Source: Streptomyces sp. FIT100
GTDB taxonomy: Bacteria; Actinomycetota; Actinomycetes; Streptomycetales; Streptomycetaceae
Assembly (NCBI RefSeq): GCF_024584805.1
Contig: NZ_CP075715.1
Location: 7,101,526 to 7,165,525, forward strand
DNA: 64,000 nucleotides
Direction of reading: 5' to 3'
The translations under genes were made by a program, and so were the position numbers. How positions within the stretch are numbered: the stretch's first letter is position 1; each line of letters begins with the position of its first letter. Shown here piece by piece: positions 56,126 to 64,000 of the stretch. The notes beneath the pieces were generated by a model. The model worked only from the letters and a program-made list of their open reading frames with translations, was not told the origin of the DNA and made no database searches.

Positions 56126-58300
56126 ATGACCGAGAGCACGACCATCCGCTGGGAGCAGGACGAGACCGGGATCGTCACCCTCGTCCTCGACGACCCCAAC
56201 CAGTCCGCCAACACCATGAACCAGGCGTTCAAGGACTCCATCGCGGCGATCGCCGACCGCGCCGAGGCCGAGAAGGACGCGATCCGCGGCATCATCTACA
56301 CCTCCGCCAAGAAGACCTTCTTCGCGGGCGGCGACCTCAAGGACATGATCAGGCTCCGTCCCGAGGACGCCCGGCTCGCCTTCGACACCGGCACCGCGAT
56401 CAAGAACTCCCTGCGCCGCATCGAGACCCTCGGCAAGCCCGTCGTCGCGGCCGTCAACGGCGCCGCGCTCGGCGGCGGTTACGAGATCGCGCTCGCCTCC
56501 CACCACCGCATCGCCCTCGACGCGCCCGGTTCCAAGATCGGCCTGCCCGAGGTCACGCTCGGCCTGCTCCCGGCCGGCGGCGGCGTCACCCGCACCGTAC
56601 GCCTCATGGGCATCGCGGACGCGCTGCTGAAGGTGCTGCTCCAGGGCACCCAGTACACCCCGAAGCGGGCGCTGGAGAACGGCCTCGTCCACGAAGTCGC
56701 CGCGACGCCCGAAGAGATGCTCGCCAAGGCGCGCGCCTTCATCGACGCCAACCCCGAGTCGCAGCAGCCGTGGGACGTCAAGGGCTACAAGATCCCCGGC
56801 GGCACGCCGTCGAACCCCAAGTTCGCCGCCAACCTGCCCGCCTTCCCCGCCAACCTGAAGAAGCAGCTGAACGGCGCCCCGTACCCGGCCCCGCGCAACA
56901 TCCTCGCCGCGGCCGTCGAGGGCTCCCAGGTCGACTTCGAGACCGCGCTGGCCATCGAGGCCCGGTACTTCACCGAGCTGGTCACCGGCCAGACCGCGAA
57001 GAACATGATCCAGGCGTTCTTCTTCGACCTCCAGGCCGTCAACTCCGGCGCCAGCCGCCCCAAGGGCGTCGAGCCGCGCCGGGTCCGCAAGGTCGCCGTG
57101 CTCGGCGCCGGGATGATGGGCGCGGGCATCGCGTACGCCTGCGCCAAGGCCGGGATCGACGTCGTCCTGAAGGACGTCAACGCCGACGCCGCCCAGCACG
57201 GCAAGGCATACTCGCAGAAGCTGCTCGACAAGGCCGTGAGCCGCGGCCGCAGGACCGAGGCGGAGCGCGACGAGCTGCTCGCCCGGATCACCCCGACCGC
57301 CGACCCCGCCGGCCTCGCGGGCTGCGACGCCGTCATCGAGGCGGTGTACGAGGACCCGGCGCTCAAGCACAAGGTGTTCCAGGAGATCCAGGACGTTGTC
57401 GAGCCCGACGCGCTGCTCTGCTCCAACACCTCCACCCTGCCGATCACCCTGCTCGCCGAGGGCGTCGAGCGGCCCGCCGACTTCATCGGGCTGCACTTCT
57501 TCTCGCCCGTCGACAAGATGCCGCTCGTCGAGATCATCAAGGGCGAGCGGACCGGCGACGAGGCGCTCGCCCGCGCCTTCGACCTGGTGCGCCAGATCGG
57601 AAAGACGCCGATCGTCGTCAACGACTCGCGCGGCTTCTTCACCTCCCGCGTCATCGGGCAGTTCATCAACGAGGGCGTGGCGATGGTCGGCGAGGGCGTC
57701 GAGCCCGCGTCGGTCGAGCAGGCGGCCGCGCAGGCCGGATACCCGGCGAAGGTGCTCTCGCTGATGGACGAGCTCACCCTCACCCTGCCGCGGAGGATCC
57801 GCAACGAGACCAGGCGGGCCGTCGAGGAGGCGGGCGGCACCTGGACCGCCCACCCGGCCGACGCGGTCATCGACCGGCTGGTCGACGACTTCGCCCGCAC
57901 GGGACGCAGCGGCGGCGCCGGCTTCTACGACTACGTGGACGGCAAGCGGACCGGCCTGTGGCCGGGCCTGCGCGAGCACTTCGCCGGGCAGGACGCCGCG
58001 GCCGTGCCGTTCGAGGACATGAAGGAGCGGATGCTCTTCTCCGAGGCCCTGGACTCGGTCCGCTGCCTGGAGGAAGGCGTCCTCACCTCGGTCGCCGACG
58101 CCAACATCGGCTCCATCATGGGCATCGGCTTCCCGGCCTGGACGGGCGGCGTCCTCCAGTACATCAACGGTTACGAGGGCGGTCTGCCCGGCTTCGTCGC
58201 CCGCTCGCGCGAACTGGCCGCGACGTACGGCGAGCGCTTCGAGCCGCCGGCGCTGCTGGTGGAGAAGGCGGAGCGGGGCGAGATCTTCACGGATGCGTGA
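56126..58300 (+). CDS. fadJ: Multifunctional enoyl-CoA hydratase / 3-hydroxyacyl-CoA dehydrogenase
   Basis: 724 residues from ATG 56126 with a GGAG site. Hydratase domain first ('SAKKTFFAGGDLKDM', 'NGAALGGGYEIALASHHRIA'), then the NAD-binding domain ('VAVLGAGMMGAGIAYACAKAG' type, about residue 325), the catalytic His in 'FIGLHFFSPVDKMPLVEII', and two C-terminal dehydrogenase domains. The alpha part of the trifunctional enzyme. Confidence 0.95.
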   Translation: MTESTTIRWEQDETGIVTLVLDDPNQSANTMNQAFKDSIAAIADRAEAEKDAIRGIIYTSAKKTFFAGGDLKDMIRLRPEDARLAFDTGTAIKNSLRRIETLGKPVVAAVNGAALGGGYEIALASHHRIALDAPGSKIGLPEVTLGLLPAGGGVTRTVRLMGIADALLKVLLQGTQYTPKRALENGLVHEVAATPEEMLAKARAFIDANPESQQPWDVKGYKIPGGTPSNPKFAANLPAFPANLKKQLNGAPYPAPRNILAAAVEGSQVDFETALAIEARYFTELVTGQTAKNMIQAFFFDLQAVNSGASRPKGVEPRRVRKVAVLGAGMMGAGIAYACAKAGIDVVLKDVNADAAQHGKAYSQKLLDKAVSRGRRTEAERDELLARITPTADPAGLAGCDAVIEAVYEDPALKHKVFQEIQDVVEPDALLCSNTSTLPITLLAEGVERPADFIGLHFFSPVDKMPLVEIIKGERTGDEALARAFDLVRQIGKTPIVVNDSRGFFTSRVIGQFINEGVAMVGEGVEPASVEQAAAQAGYPAKVLSLMDELTLTLPRRIRNETRRAVEEAGGTWTAHPADAVIDRLVDDFARTGRSGGAGFYDYVDGKRTGLWPGLREHFAGQDAAAVPFEDMKERMLFSEALDSVRCLEEGVLTSVADANIGSIMGIGFPAWTGGVLQYINGYEGGLPGFVARSRELAATYGERFEPPALLVEKAERGEIFTDA

Positions 58301-58318
58301 GCCGTCGCCGCCGACGGC
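58301..58318 (+). terminator. Hairpin behind the beta-oxidation operon
   Basis: CCGTCG and CGACGG form a 6-bp GC stem with a 4-base loop directly after the fadJ stop. Confidence 0.45.
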
Positions 58319-58494
58319 GGGGTGATGGCGCGACGGTGAGGTGACGCCGCGACGGCGGGGTGACGGGCGCCGGTGAGGCGACGGGCGACGGGCCCCTGTG
58401 CATCGCACGGGGCCGTCGCCTCGTCGGCGTCAGCGGCGATCCCCCTCTGGGGCGCCCCGGGTTCCCGGGCGGCGACGCTTCCACCGAGGGCACG

Positions 58495-59003
58495 GCCGCC
58501 CTGGACGTCTTCCTCGTGATCGGCTTCGGGCTGGCGATCCTGCTCGTCGACCGGGTGGGGCGCGTCCCGCTCCAGCTGACCGGCTTCGCCGTGATGACCG
58601 GCGCGCTCTGCCTCCTCGCCGCGACGGCCCAGCTCTCCGGCGGCGCAGAGGCCCATCTCGTCCTGGTCTTCCTGGGCTTCGCCCTGTTCAACACCTTTAT
58701 GAACATGGGCCCCAACGCCACGACGTTCGCCCTGCCCGCCGAGGTCTTCCCCGCGGAAGTGCGCGCCGCGGCCACGGCTTCGCCGCCGGATGCGGGAAGC
58801 TCGGTGCCGCCCTGGGCACCTTCCTCTTCCCCGTACTGCTCGCGGACGTCGGCCAGAGCGCACTGCTGTACGGCATCGCGGCGACCAGTGCGCTGGCGTT
58901 CGTCGTCACCCTGCTGTTCCGCATCGAGCCGGCCGGCCGCTCGCTCGACGAACTCAGCGGCGAGGCGACGGCGGCGATCGCCCCCCGGGTGACGCCGCCC
59001 TAG
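58495..59003 (+). pseudogene. MFS transporter remnant with frameshift
   Basis: One frame reads 'ALDVFLVIGFGLAILLVDRVGRVPLQLTGF' and continues to 'LPAEVFPAEVRA', the second half of a phosphate- or sugar-type MFS protein. At about 58778 the homology moves to another frame ('HGFAAGCGKLGAALGTFLFP' and onward to 59003). The N-terminal half is missing. A dead C-terminal remnant whose end overlaps the convergent MerR gene by 4 nt. Confidence 0.75.
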
Positions 59004-59752
59004 AAGGTGTCCGCCCCGGGTGCCGACTGCGAACGGAACGCCGCCCGCAGTTCCTCGCGCAGGGACCGCTGGAAGGCCGTCACGAGCGCCTGGATCACCA
59101 TCGGCTGCATATGGGCCGACAGCGACTTCATCGCCGCGACGTGATCGGGGTCCGCCTCCCGCTCGCGGTAGGGACCCCACACCTCCTCCCGGAACAACCG
59201 CGTCAGCTCGTGCGCCGCCGCCCGGGCGTGCTCCAGCAGCACGGTCCGCGAGGCGAGGATGGTCTCGTGCGCGATGGGCACGTCGAGGAGCTCGATCCCG
59301 AGCCGCAACAACCCCCCGTCCAGCCGGAACCCGTCCCGGTCCCCGGTGCGGTCGAGCACCCCCATCGCCGCGAGCCGGTCGATGTCCTGCTCCGACAGCA
59401 CCCGCCCGGCCCGCCGCTCCAGCTCCCCCCGCGCGACGTCCTCCGCCGACTCGGGCGCCCAAGCGGCCACCAGGGCGCGATGGATCGCCAGATCGTGCGC
59501 GCTCAGATCGGACGGCAGCTGCTCCAGATAGCGCTCGATCGCGGCGAGTGTCATGCCCTGGTGCTGCAACTCCTCGATCAGCGCCAGCCGTGACAGATGC
59601 TCCGCCCCGTAGTGCCCGACCCGCCGCGCACCTATCACCGGCGGCGGCAACAGCCCCCGCGTGCCATAGAACCGGATGGTCCGCACGGTGACCCCGGCCC
59701 GCGCCGCCAGCTCATCGACGGTCAGCGTCGGCCCTTCGGTTCCGGTGGCCAT
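59000..59752 (-). CDS. MerR-family transcriptional regulator
   Basis: 250 residues from ATG 59752. Helix-turn-helix at the start: 'LTVDELAARAGVTVRTIRFYG' (about residues 10-30), then the MerR wing and dimer helix, and a longer C-terminal effector domain without the cysteine metal motif. It lies just beyond the beta-oxidation operon and could control it, but nothing in the sequence proves this. Confidence 0.85.
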   Translation of the reverse strand: MATGTEGPTLTVDELAARAGVTVRTIRFYGTRGLLPPPVIGARRVGHYGAEHLSRLALIEELQHQGMTLAAIERYLEQLPSDLSAHDLAIHRALVAAWAPESAEDVARGELERRAGRVLSEQDIDRLAAMGVLDRTGDRDGFRLDGGLLRLGIELLDVPIAHETILASRTVLLEHARAAAHELTRLFREEVWGPYREREADPDHVAAMKSLSAHMQPMVIQALVTAFQRSLREELRAAFRSQSAPGADTF

Positions 59753-59877
59753 ACCGTGCCTCGCTCTCCGCCGCTTTCAGCTTTGTGCCTGGGTGCAACA
59801 GTATTGCTGTCTCACCAGTGTGGTGAAAGCGCCGGGAACGGGCGGGGCGAGAGCTGTCGCACCCTGCTCAGGCCGCG

Positions 59878-59900
59878 TTGTCAGTGGTGGCCCGTACGGT
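59878..59900 (+). promoter_or_regulatory. RecA-NDp type DNA-damage promoter
   Basis: TTGTCAGTGGT, six bases, TACGGT matches the actinobacterial LexA-independent DNA-damage promoter (TTGTCAGTGGC-N6-TAGGGT). The -10 ends seven bases before the macrodomain ATG, so the mRNA is predicted leaderless. Confidence 0.8.
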
Positions 59901-59906
59901 GGTGCC

Positions 59907-60386
59907 ATGTCCGGGATCACGTATGTACGGGGGGACGCCACCGCTCCGCAGGGCAAGGGCGTCAAGCTGATCGCCCACGTCTGCAACGACCTGGGCGGCT
60001 GGGGCAAGGGCTTCGTCGTCGCCCTGTCCCGCCGCTGGACCGAGCCGGAGGCGGTCTACCGGAGGTGGCACCGGGAGCGGGCGGGGAACGACTTCGGGCT
60101 CGGCGCCGTCCAGTTCGTCCAGGTCGGCCCCTATACGTGGGTGGCCAACATGGTGGGGCAGCGCGGCATGCGCACGGGCAGCAAGGGCGTGCCCGTGCGG
60201 TACGAGGCGATGGACAAGGCCCTGGGCGCGGTGGCCGACAAGGCCGTCGAGCTCGGCGCGTCGGTCCATATGCCCCGGATCGGCTGCGGGCTGGCAGGCG
60301 GCAGGTGGGCGAGGGTCGAGCCCTTGATAGCGGAGCGGCTCGTGGCGCGGGGCGTCGCGGTGACGGTGTACGACCGCGGGCCGTAG
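59907..60386 (+). CDS. Macrodomain protein, SCO6735-like
   Basis: 159 residues from ATG 59907. One macrodomain: 'YVRGDATAPQGKGVKLIAHVCNDLGGWGKGF', 'ANMVGQRGM', 'VHMPRIGCGLAGGRW'. Such proteins bind ADP-ribose and remove it from modified side chains. The S. coelicolor relative is reported to be induced by DNA damage and to affect antibiotic production (recalled). The promoter just upstream supports the same control here. Confidence 0.92.
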   Translation: MSGITYVRGDATAPQGKGVKLIAHVCNDLGGWGKGFVVALSRRWTEPEAVYRRWHRERAGNDFGLGAVQFVQVGPYTWVANMVGQRGMRTGSKGVPVRYEAMDKALGAVADKAVELGASVHMPRIGCGLAGGRWARVEPLIAERLVARGVAVTVYDRGP

Positions 60387-60488
60387 GCCACCGGCACGGC
60401 CCGGTCGGGACCCCCCTCGGGATTGGTGTGTACCTGACGCTAGAGTGCGGTGCTTGTTCGATTTGCGGCACTGCGAAGGGGGAGGGGC

Positions 60489-60953
60489 ATGAGTGCGCAA
60501 CTGAGGGAAACCGCAGGTGAGTTGGCCGACGTGCTGTGGCGCGAGCACACCGTGTACCGCGAGCGGGGTGGAGGGGTGGTCATCCGGGGCGAGCATGTGC
60601 AGCGGTGGATCAGTATCGCTCCGGGCGGTGGGCGGGACGAGGTGCTGCTGCGGGCCGGGCGGATTCTGGACGGGGGGACGACCGCGCCGGCGCGGTCGGA
60701 GGCCGTGGCGAGGCTCGACGCGGGGACGGGTGAACTCGCCGCGACGTGCCGTCGGCTGCTCGCCGAGGCCGCCGCCGACGCCGCGCCCCCTCCGTCGCGG
60801 CGGAGGGCGCCCGCACGCTCCGGGCGGCAGGCTGAGCAGAGACGGAACAGACCGCAGGGGCGGCACACCAGCCTCGGCTCCTGGGTCGTGATCCTTTGCG
60901 TGGCCGGAGTCGTCGTGCTGTACGCGTACCAGGCGTCGGCGGTCTACCGGTAG
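60489..60953 (+). CDS. Small C-terminally anchored membrane protein
   Basis: 154 residues from ATG 60489 with GGGGGAGGGG upstream. The cytoplasmic part is helical, then an Arg/Pro-rich stretch (about residues 100-125), then one C-terminal membrane segment ('WVVILCVAGVVVLYAYQ'). No family. Its end overlaps the convergent CDF gene by 10 nt. Confidence 0.7.
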   Translation: MSAQLRETAGELADVLWREHTVYRERGGGVVIRGEHVQRWISIAPGGGRDEVLLRAGRILDGGTTAPARSEAVARLDAGTGELAATCRRLLAEAAADAAPPPSRRRAPARSGRQAEQRRNRPQGRHTSLGSWVVILCVAGVVVLYAYQASAVYR

Positions 60954-61927
60954 CCGGCGAAGTGGTGGGCCAGCGCCGCGTGCGGGTCCTGGTCGCCCGC
61001 CTGGACGTGGTCGATGTGGACGGTTGCACCCGCGAGCCTCGGCACCGCGTGCAGCAGGGCGTGCTCCGCGGCCACCGCCACCGCATGGGCCTGGACGACG
61101 GTCAGCGCGGGATCGACCCCGACCGAGGTCTCCGCGCGCAGCGTGTGCCCGAGCCAGCGCATCCGCACGGCGCCGACGGCCCTCACGCCCTCCACATGGG
61201 AGAGCGCGTGCTCGGCCTCGTCCACCAGCGCCGGGTCCACCGCGTCCATCAGCCGGTGCCAGATCTCCCGGGCCGCGCCGCGCAGCACCAGCAGGATCGC
61301 GCCGGTGATGACGAGGCCGATCAGCGGGTCGGCGTACCGCCAGCCCAGCGCCGAGCCGCCCGCGCCCAGCAGGACCGCCAGCGAGGTGAACCCGTCGGTG
61401 CGGGCGTGCAGTCCGTCGGCCGTGAGCGCCGCGGAGCCGATGCGCCTGCCGGTGCGGATACGGGCCCTGGCCACCCATTCGTTGCCGGCGAAGCCGACCA
61501 GCGCGGCCGCGGCGACGGCCGGCAGATGGGTCACCTCCTGGGGCTCCAGCAGCCGCCGGACCGCCTCGTACCCCGCGAAGGCGGCCGATGACGCGATGAC
61601 CAGGACGACGAAGACGCCCGCGAGGTCCTCCGCGCGCCCGAAGCCGTACGTGTAGCGGCGGGTGGCGGCCCGGCGGCCGAGGACGAAGGCGAGCGCGAGC
61701 GGAAGCGCCGTCAGGGCGTCGGTCGCGTTGTGGACGGTGTCGCCCAGGAGCGCGACCGACCCGGACAGCGCCGCGATGACCGCCTGTACGACGGTCGTGG
61801 CGGCGAGGATCCCGAACGAGAACCACAGCGTCCGCAGACCGTCCGCCGAACCTTCGAGCGCCTTGTCGATGCGCTCCCCGTGGTGATGGTGATGGTGGTG
61901 TCCATGACCCGTCATGGACACCACCAT
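60944..61927 (-). CDS. Cation diffusion facilitator metal exporter
   Basis: 327 residues from ATG 61927 (ATG 61915 is also possible). A His-rich start (seven His in a row near residue 10) is followed by six membrane segments with the paired metal motifs 'GDTVHNATD' and 'ADGLHARTD' (D-x2-H-x3-D), then a cytoplasmic ferredoxin-like domain. It exports zinc or a similar metal. A 36-bp palindrome covers the first 12 codons. Confidence 0.9.
   Translation of the reverse strand: MVVSMTGHGHHHHHHHGERIDKALEGSADGLRTLWFSFGILAATTVVQAVIAALSGSVALLGDTVHNATDALTALPLALAFVLGRRAATRRYTYGFGRAEDLAGVFVVLVIASSAAFAGYEAVRRLLEPQEVTHLPAVAAAALVGFAGNEWVARARIRTGRRIGSAALTADGLHARTDGFTSLAVLLGAGGSALGWRYADPLIGLVITGAILLVLRGAAREIWHRLMDAVDPALVDEAEHALSHVEGVRAVGAVRMRWLGHTLRAETSVGVDPALTVVQAHAVAVAAEHALLHAVPRLAGATVHIDHVQAGDQDPHAALAHHFAGYR
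61892..61927. promoter_or_regulatory. 36-bp perfect palindrome over the CDF start codon
   Basis: ATGGTGGTGTCCATGAC (61892-61908), CC, then the full complement (61911-61927). Both candidate start codons lie within it. It could be an operator for a metal sensor or an RNA hairpin hiding the start. Confidence 0.75.
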
Positions 61928-62007
61928 GGCAGCAGGAAAGCCTTGCAGCCACTGCCGAAGAGCGGCCTCTGACCAGCTGCGAAGGGCTTGCTGATGCCTC
62001 CGTGCGG

Positions 62008-63018
62008 CTACTGCCCGGACGCCGTGACCGGGTAGTGGTCCGACAGGTTCGTGTACGTGTAGTCCGTGCCCCAGCTGGTGACCGTCCAGGGCGCGGTCTG
62101 CTCCTTGACCACCTGGTTCGTCCAGCCCGCCGGCCTGGCGTGGCCGGAGCGGTGCAGGACGTAGTCCAGGTCCTCGCGCGGGTCGTCCGGGTAGCGGTCG
62201 GCCGCGATCGAGTTCTCCTGCGTGTCGAAGGAGTACGCGTGCCCGGTGCGCGCGTCCGCGCCGACCAGCCCGCCGTCCGCGAGCATCGCCGCGTACTCGG
62301 CCGAGTGCGAGTCGACGTTGAAGTCGCCCGCCACGATGACCTGCTCGGACGCCGGGATGTTCTTGCCGTCGAGGAACGCGTCGATCGCCTTGAACTGGAG
62401 GCTGCGCATCTGGGCCGCCTCACCGTCCGAGCAGCCCGGGTCGGTGGACTGCGCGTGCGTGCCGACGACGTGCACGCGGGTGCCGTCGATGTCCAGGACG
62501 ACGTACACGAAGCCCTTGTTGGACCACCAGTCGGAGCCGCACGCGTCCTTGTAGACGTACTGCTCCTTGCGGACGATCGGCCACTTGCTGATCACGGTCA
62601 CGCCGCCGTCCTCGGGGACGGTCGCCGAGTAGGCCCCGCCGGTCGCGTCCCAGCCGCTCTTGGAGCGGCCGAGCACCGGGGTCTGGTACGGGTACCGGCC
62701 GGCGGCGTTCTGCTTCAGCGCGTCGGAGGAGGAGTTGTCGAACGCCTCCTGGAGCACGACGACGTCGTGGCCCTGGAAGAACGACGCGGCGGGGATCTCC
62801 CGGGCGCGGTGGTCCTGGCCCCAGTTCGGGTAGAGGGTCTTGCTGAAGAGGAAGGCGTTGTAGGTCAGCACCTTCAGCGACGGCGTCGCGGCGGCGGTCT
62901 GCGCGGCCCCGGCGGCGGGCGCGGCGGAGGCCGCGGGCACGGCGGCGGCGAGTGTCACGGCCGTGAGCGCGGTGGAGAGGGCTGCACCGGTGACACGGCG
63001 GAGCGCGGAGTGCGGCAC
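62008..63018 (-). CDS. Secreted sphingomyelinase C-like phosphodiesterase
   Basis: 336 residues from GTG 63018 with GGGAG upstream. A signal peptide is followed by an exonuclease/endonuclease/phosphatase fold: 'LKVLTYNAFLF', 'VVVLQEAFDN' (metal Glu), 'VIVAGDFNVDSHS' and the catalytic His in 'YTNLSDHYPVTASG'. The length and 'WWSNKGFVYV' loop fit bacterial sphingomyelinases. Acts on choline phospholipids outside the cell. Confidence 0.9.
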   Translation of the reverse strand: MPHSALRRVTGAALSTALTAVTLAAAVPAASAAPAAGAAQTAAATPSLKVLTYNAFLFSKTLYPNWGQDHRAREIPAASFFQGHDVVVLQEAFDNSSSDALKQNAAGRYPYQTPVLGRSKSGWDATGGAYSATVPEDGGVTVISKWPIVRKEQYVYKDACGSDWWSNKGFVYVVLDIDGTRVHVVGTHAQSTDPGCSDGEAAQMRSLQFKAIDAFLDGKNIPASEQVIVAGDFNVDSHSAEYAAMLADGGLVGADARTGHAYSFDTQENSIAADRYPDDPREDLDYVLHRSGHARPAGWTNQVVKEQTAPWTVTSWGTDYTYTNLSDHYPVTASGQ

Positions 63019-63148
63019 TGGAACTCCCGATGATGGAAGGGGTTTTGACCGGCGCGCACATCAAAGCAGCGGGAGTTACCTTTGGGTAACCACCAGGTGC
63101 CGGGTTTCTGGCCGCAGCCCCACGATCCCCATAACTTGTTTGAACAAC

Positions 63149-63871
63149 TCAGACCGGACCACCCCGCCACCGGGGCAACTCCCTGACACCGACGGCCACC
63201 TCGAACGCCGCGCGCGCCAGCAGCCGCGTCGAGTCCAGCGACGGCAGCGGGACCGCGCCGGGCGTCACGAGCAGCGGGATCTCCGTGCAGACCAGCGCGA
63301 CCGCATCGCAGCCGCTCGCCGCCAGCTCCTCGACGATCCGTACGAACGTCTCCCGCGAGACGTCCGTGAACTCGCCGTTCACCAGCTCCTCGAAGATGAT
63401 CCGGTCGACGACGGCGCGCTCCCGCGGCTCCGGCTCCTCCGCGCCGATGCCCCGGCTGCCGAACGCCCTGCGGTAGACCGGCCCCTCCATCAGACGGCGC
63501 GTCCCCAGCACGCCGATCCGCCGGTGCCCGTCGGCCTCGGCACGCTCCGCGACCACCTCGGCGATGTGCAGCCCCGGCAGCGCGAGGTCCGCGCCGGGCA
63601 GCTCCAGGGCCTCGTGCGCGGTGTTGTCCGGGCAGACGAAGAAGTCCGCTCCGGCGCCCGCCAGCCGCCGTACGCTCTCGGCGAGCGTCGTCCGGACCGC
63701 GGCCAGGTCCCCGGCGTCCCAGGCGGACATGCTCCGCGCCAGCGGAATGCAGTCCAGGGTCACGTCGGGATGGTCGTGCGGGCCCAGCTCCCGGAAGCCC
63801 TCCTGGCAGAAGGCCCGGAAGCAGAGCGCGGCGCCTTCCGCGCTGTGCGCGAGGATGCCCAGGTGCGTCAT
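63149..63871 (-). CDS. Asp/Glu racemase-family protein
   Basis: 240 residues from ATG 63871. Two-lobed fold with the paired Cys bases in 'FFVCPDNTAHEAL' (about residue 79) and 'AVALVCTEIPLLV' (about 192), plus 'RIGVLGTRRLMEG'. It would racemise or isomerise a small amino or hydroxy acid; the exact substrate is unknown. Confidence 0.88.
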   Translation of the reverse strand: MTHLGILAHSAEGAALCFRAFCQEGFRELGPHDHPDVTLDCIPLARSMSAWDAGDLAAVRTTLAESVRRLAGAGADFFVCPDNTAHEALELPGADLALPGLHIAEVVAERAEADGHRRIGVLGTRRLMEGPVYRRAFGSRGIGAEEPEPRERAVVDRIIFEELVNGEFTDVSRETFVRIVEELAASGCDAVALVCTEIPLLVTPGAVPLPSLDSTRLLARAAFEVAVGVRELPRWRGGPV

Positions 63872-63930
63872 GAGGACTCCCAGCCGCTGTCACATCGCCC
63901 GAGCTGTTCACCCTAGGGCCTGTCGTTCAG

Positions 63931-63965
63931 ATCAGATCAGATCAGATCAGATCAGATCAGATCAG
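63931..63965. repeat. ATCAG pentanucleotide tandem repeat, seven units
   Basis: Seven exact ATCAG units, with near-units TTCAG before and ATCGG after, about 60 bp upstream of the racemase-family start. The run is AT-rich for this genome and prone to slippage. Confidence 0.9.
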
Positions 63966-64000
63966 ATCGGCGAGCGGCCCGCCGCGGAGCGGGGAAAACC

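Overview
The window comes from a high-GC actinomycete, almost certainly Streptomyces. Most genes end their codons in G or C, GTG starts and 4-nt stop/start overlaps are common, and the gene content is typical: an SsgA-like sporulation protein, a WhiB protein, a two-domain small laccase, a GH46 chitosanase, a full mce operon and a macrodomain gene. From memory, the order laccase, WhiB, ssgD-like gene, fatty-acid oxidation genes, macrodomain resembles the SCO6712-SCO6735 region of S. coelicolor. I could not check that synteny here.

Layout. (1) 1-6046 is an AT-richer accessory island of three large minus-strand genes, the last running off the window edge. One has the outline of a pertussis-toxin-S1-like ADP-ribosyltransferase fold without its catalytic Arg and Glu. 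The next ends in a ComEC-like metallo-beta-lactamase domain without its metal ligands. The third is beta-rich. All three carry TTA codons. (2) 6040-8360 is a graveyard of mobile elements: an IS630 transposase broken by a MITE and by an intact IS5-type element that carries a small YrhB/Imm35-like passenger gene, plus a deleted ISL3 transposase. (3) 9092-16714 holds a small conserved gene, fadD, a PucR regulator and three secreted proteins. (4) 17414-31074 is a complete Mce lipid-importer operon: ATPase, two YrbE permeases, MceA-F, four Mce-associated membrane proteins and a coupled lytic transglycosylase. (5) 31092-33285 holds a divergent pair, a LigC-type DNA ligase and a LigD-type polymerase domain. 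(6) 33340-39284 holds a coupled pair of secreted multidomain proteins (ThuA plus sugar dehydrogenase; cupredoxin plus Ig-like repeats plus DUF1080) beside the small laccase. (7) 39336-51517 is mixed: a lipoprotein, an APH-family kinase broken by a MITE, a VOC protein, WhiB, chitosanase, DesA desaturase with a strong operator, DDAH, an ABC-F protein with an attenuator-like leader, an SsgD-like protein, YciI, endonuclease V, a saccharopine-dehydrogenase-like protein and a YjbR protein. (8) 51550-59752 holds a lipoprotein, a four-gene beta-oxidation operon (CaiB-type CoA-transferase, acyl-CoA dehydrogenase, thiolase, FadJ), a broken MFS gene and a MerR regulator. (9) 59878-64000 holds a macrodomain gene behind a DNA-damage (RecA-NDp type) promoter, a small membrane protein, a CDF metal exporter with a 36-bp palindrome over its start, a sphingomyelinase, an Asp/Glu racemase-family protein and a pentanucleotide repeat.

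How the parts may work together. fadD, PucR, the secreted proteins and the Mce system look like one lipid-uptake and activation block, and the separate beta-oxidation operon would degrade the acyl-CoAs. The ligase and polymerase are end-joining parts whose Ku partner is not in view. Starts were chosen by Shine-Dalgarno match and overlap with the previous gene. Family names come from motif recognition by eye; no database was searched.
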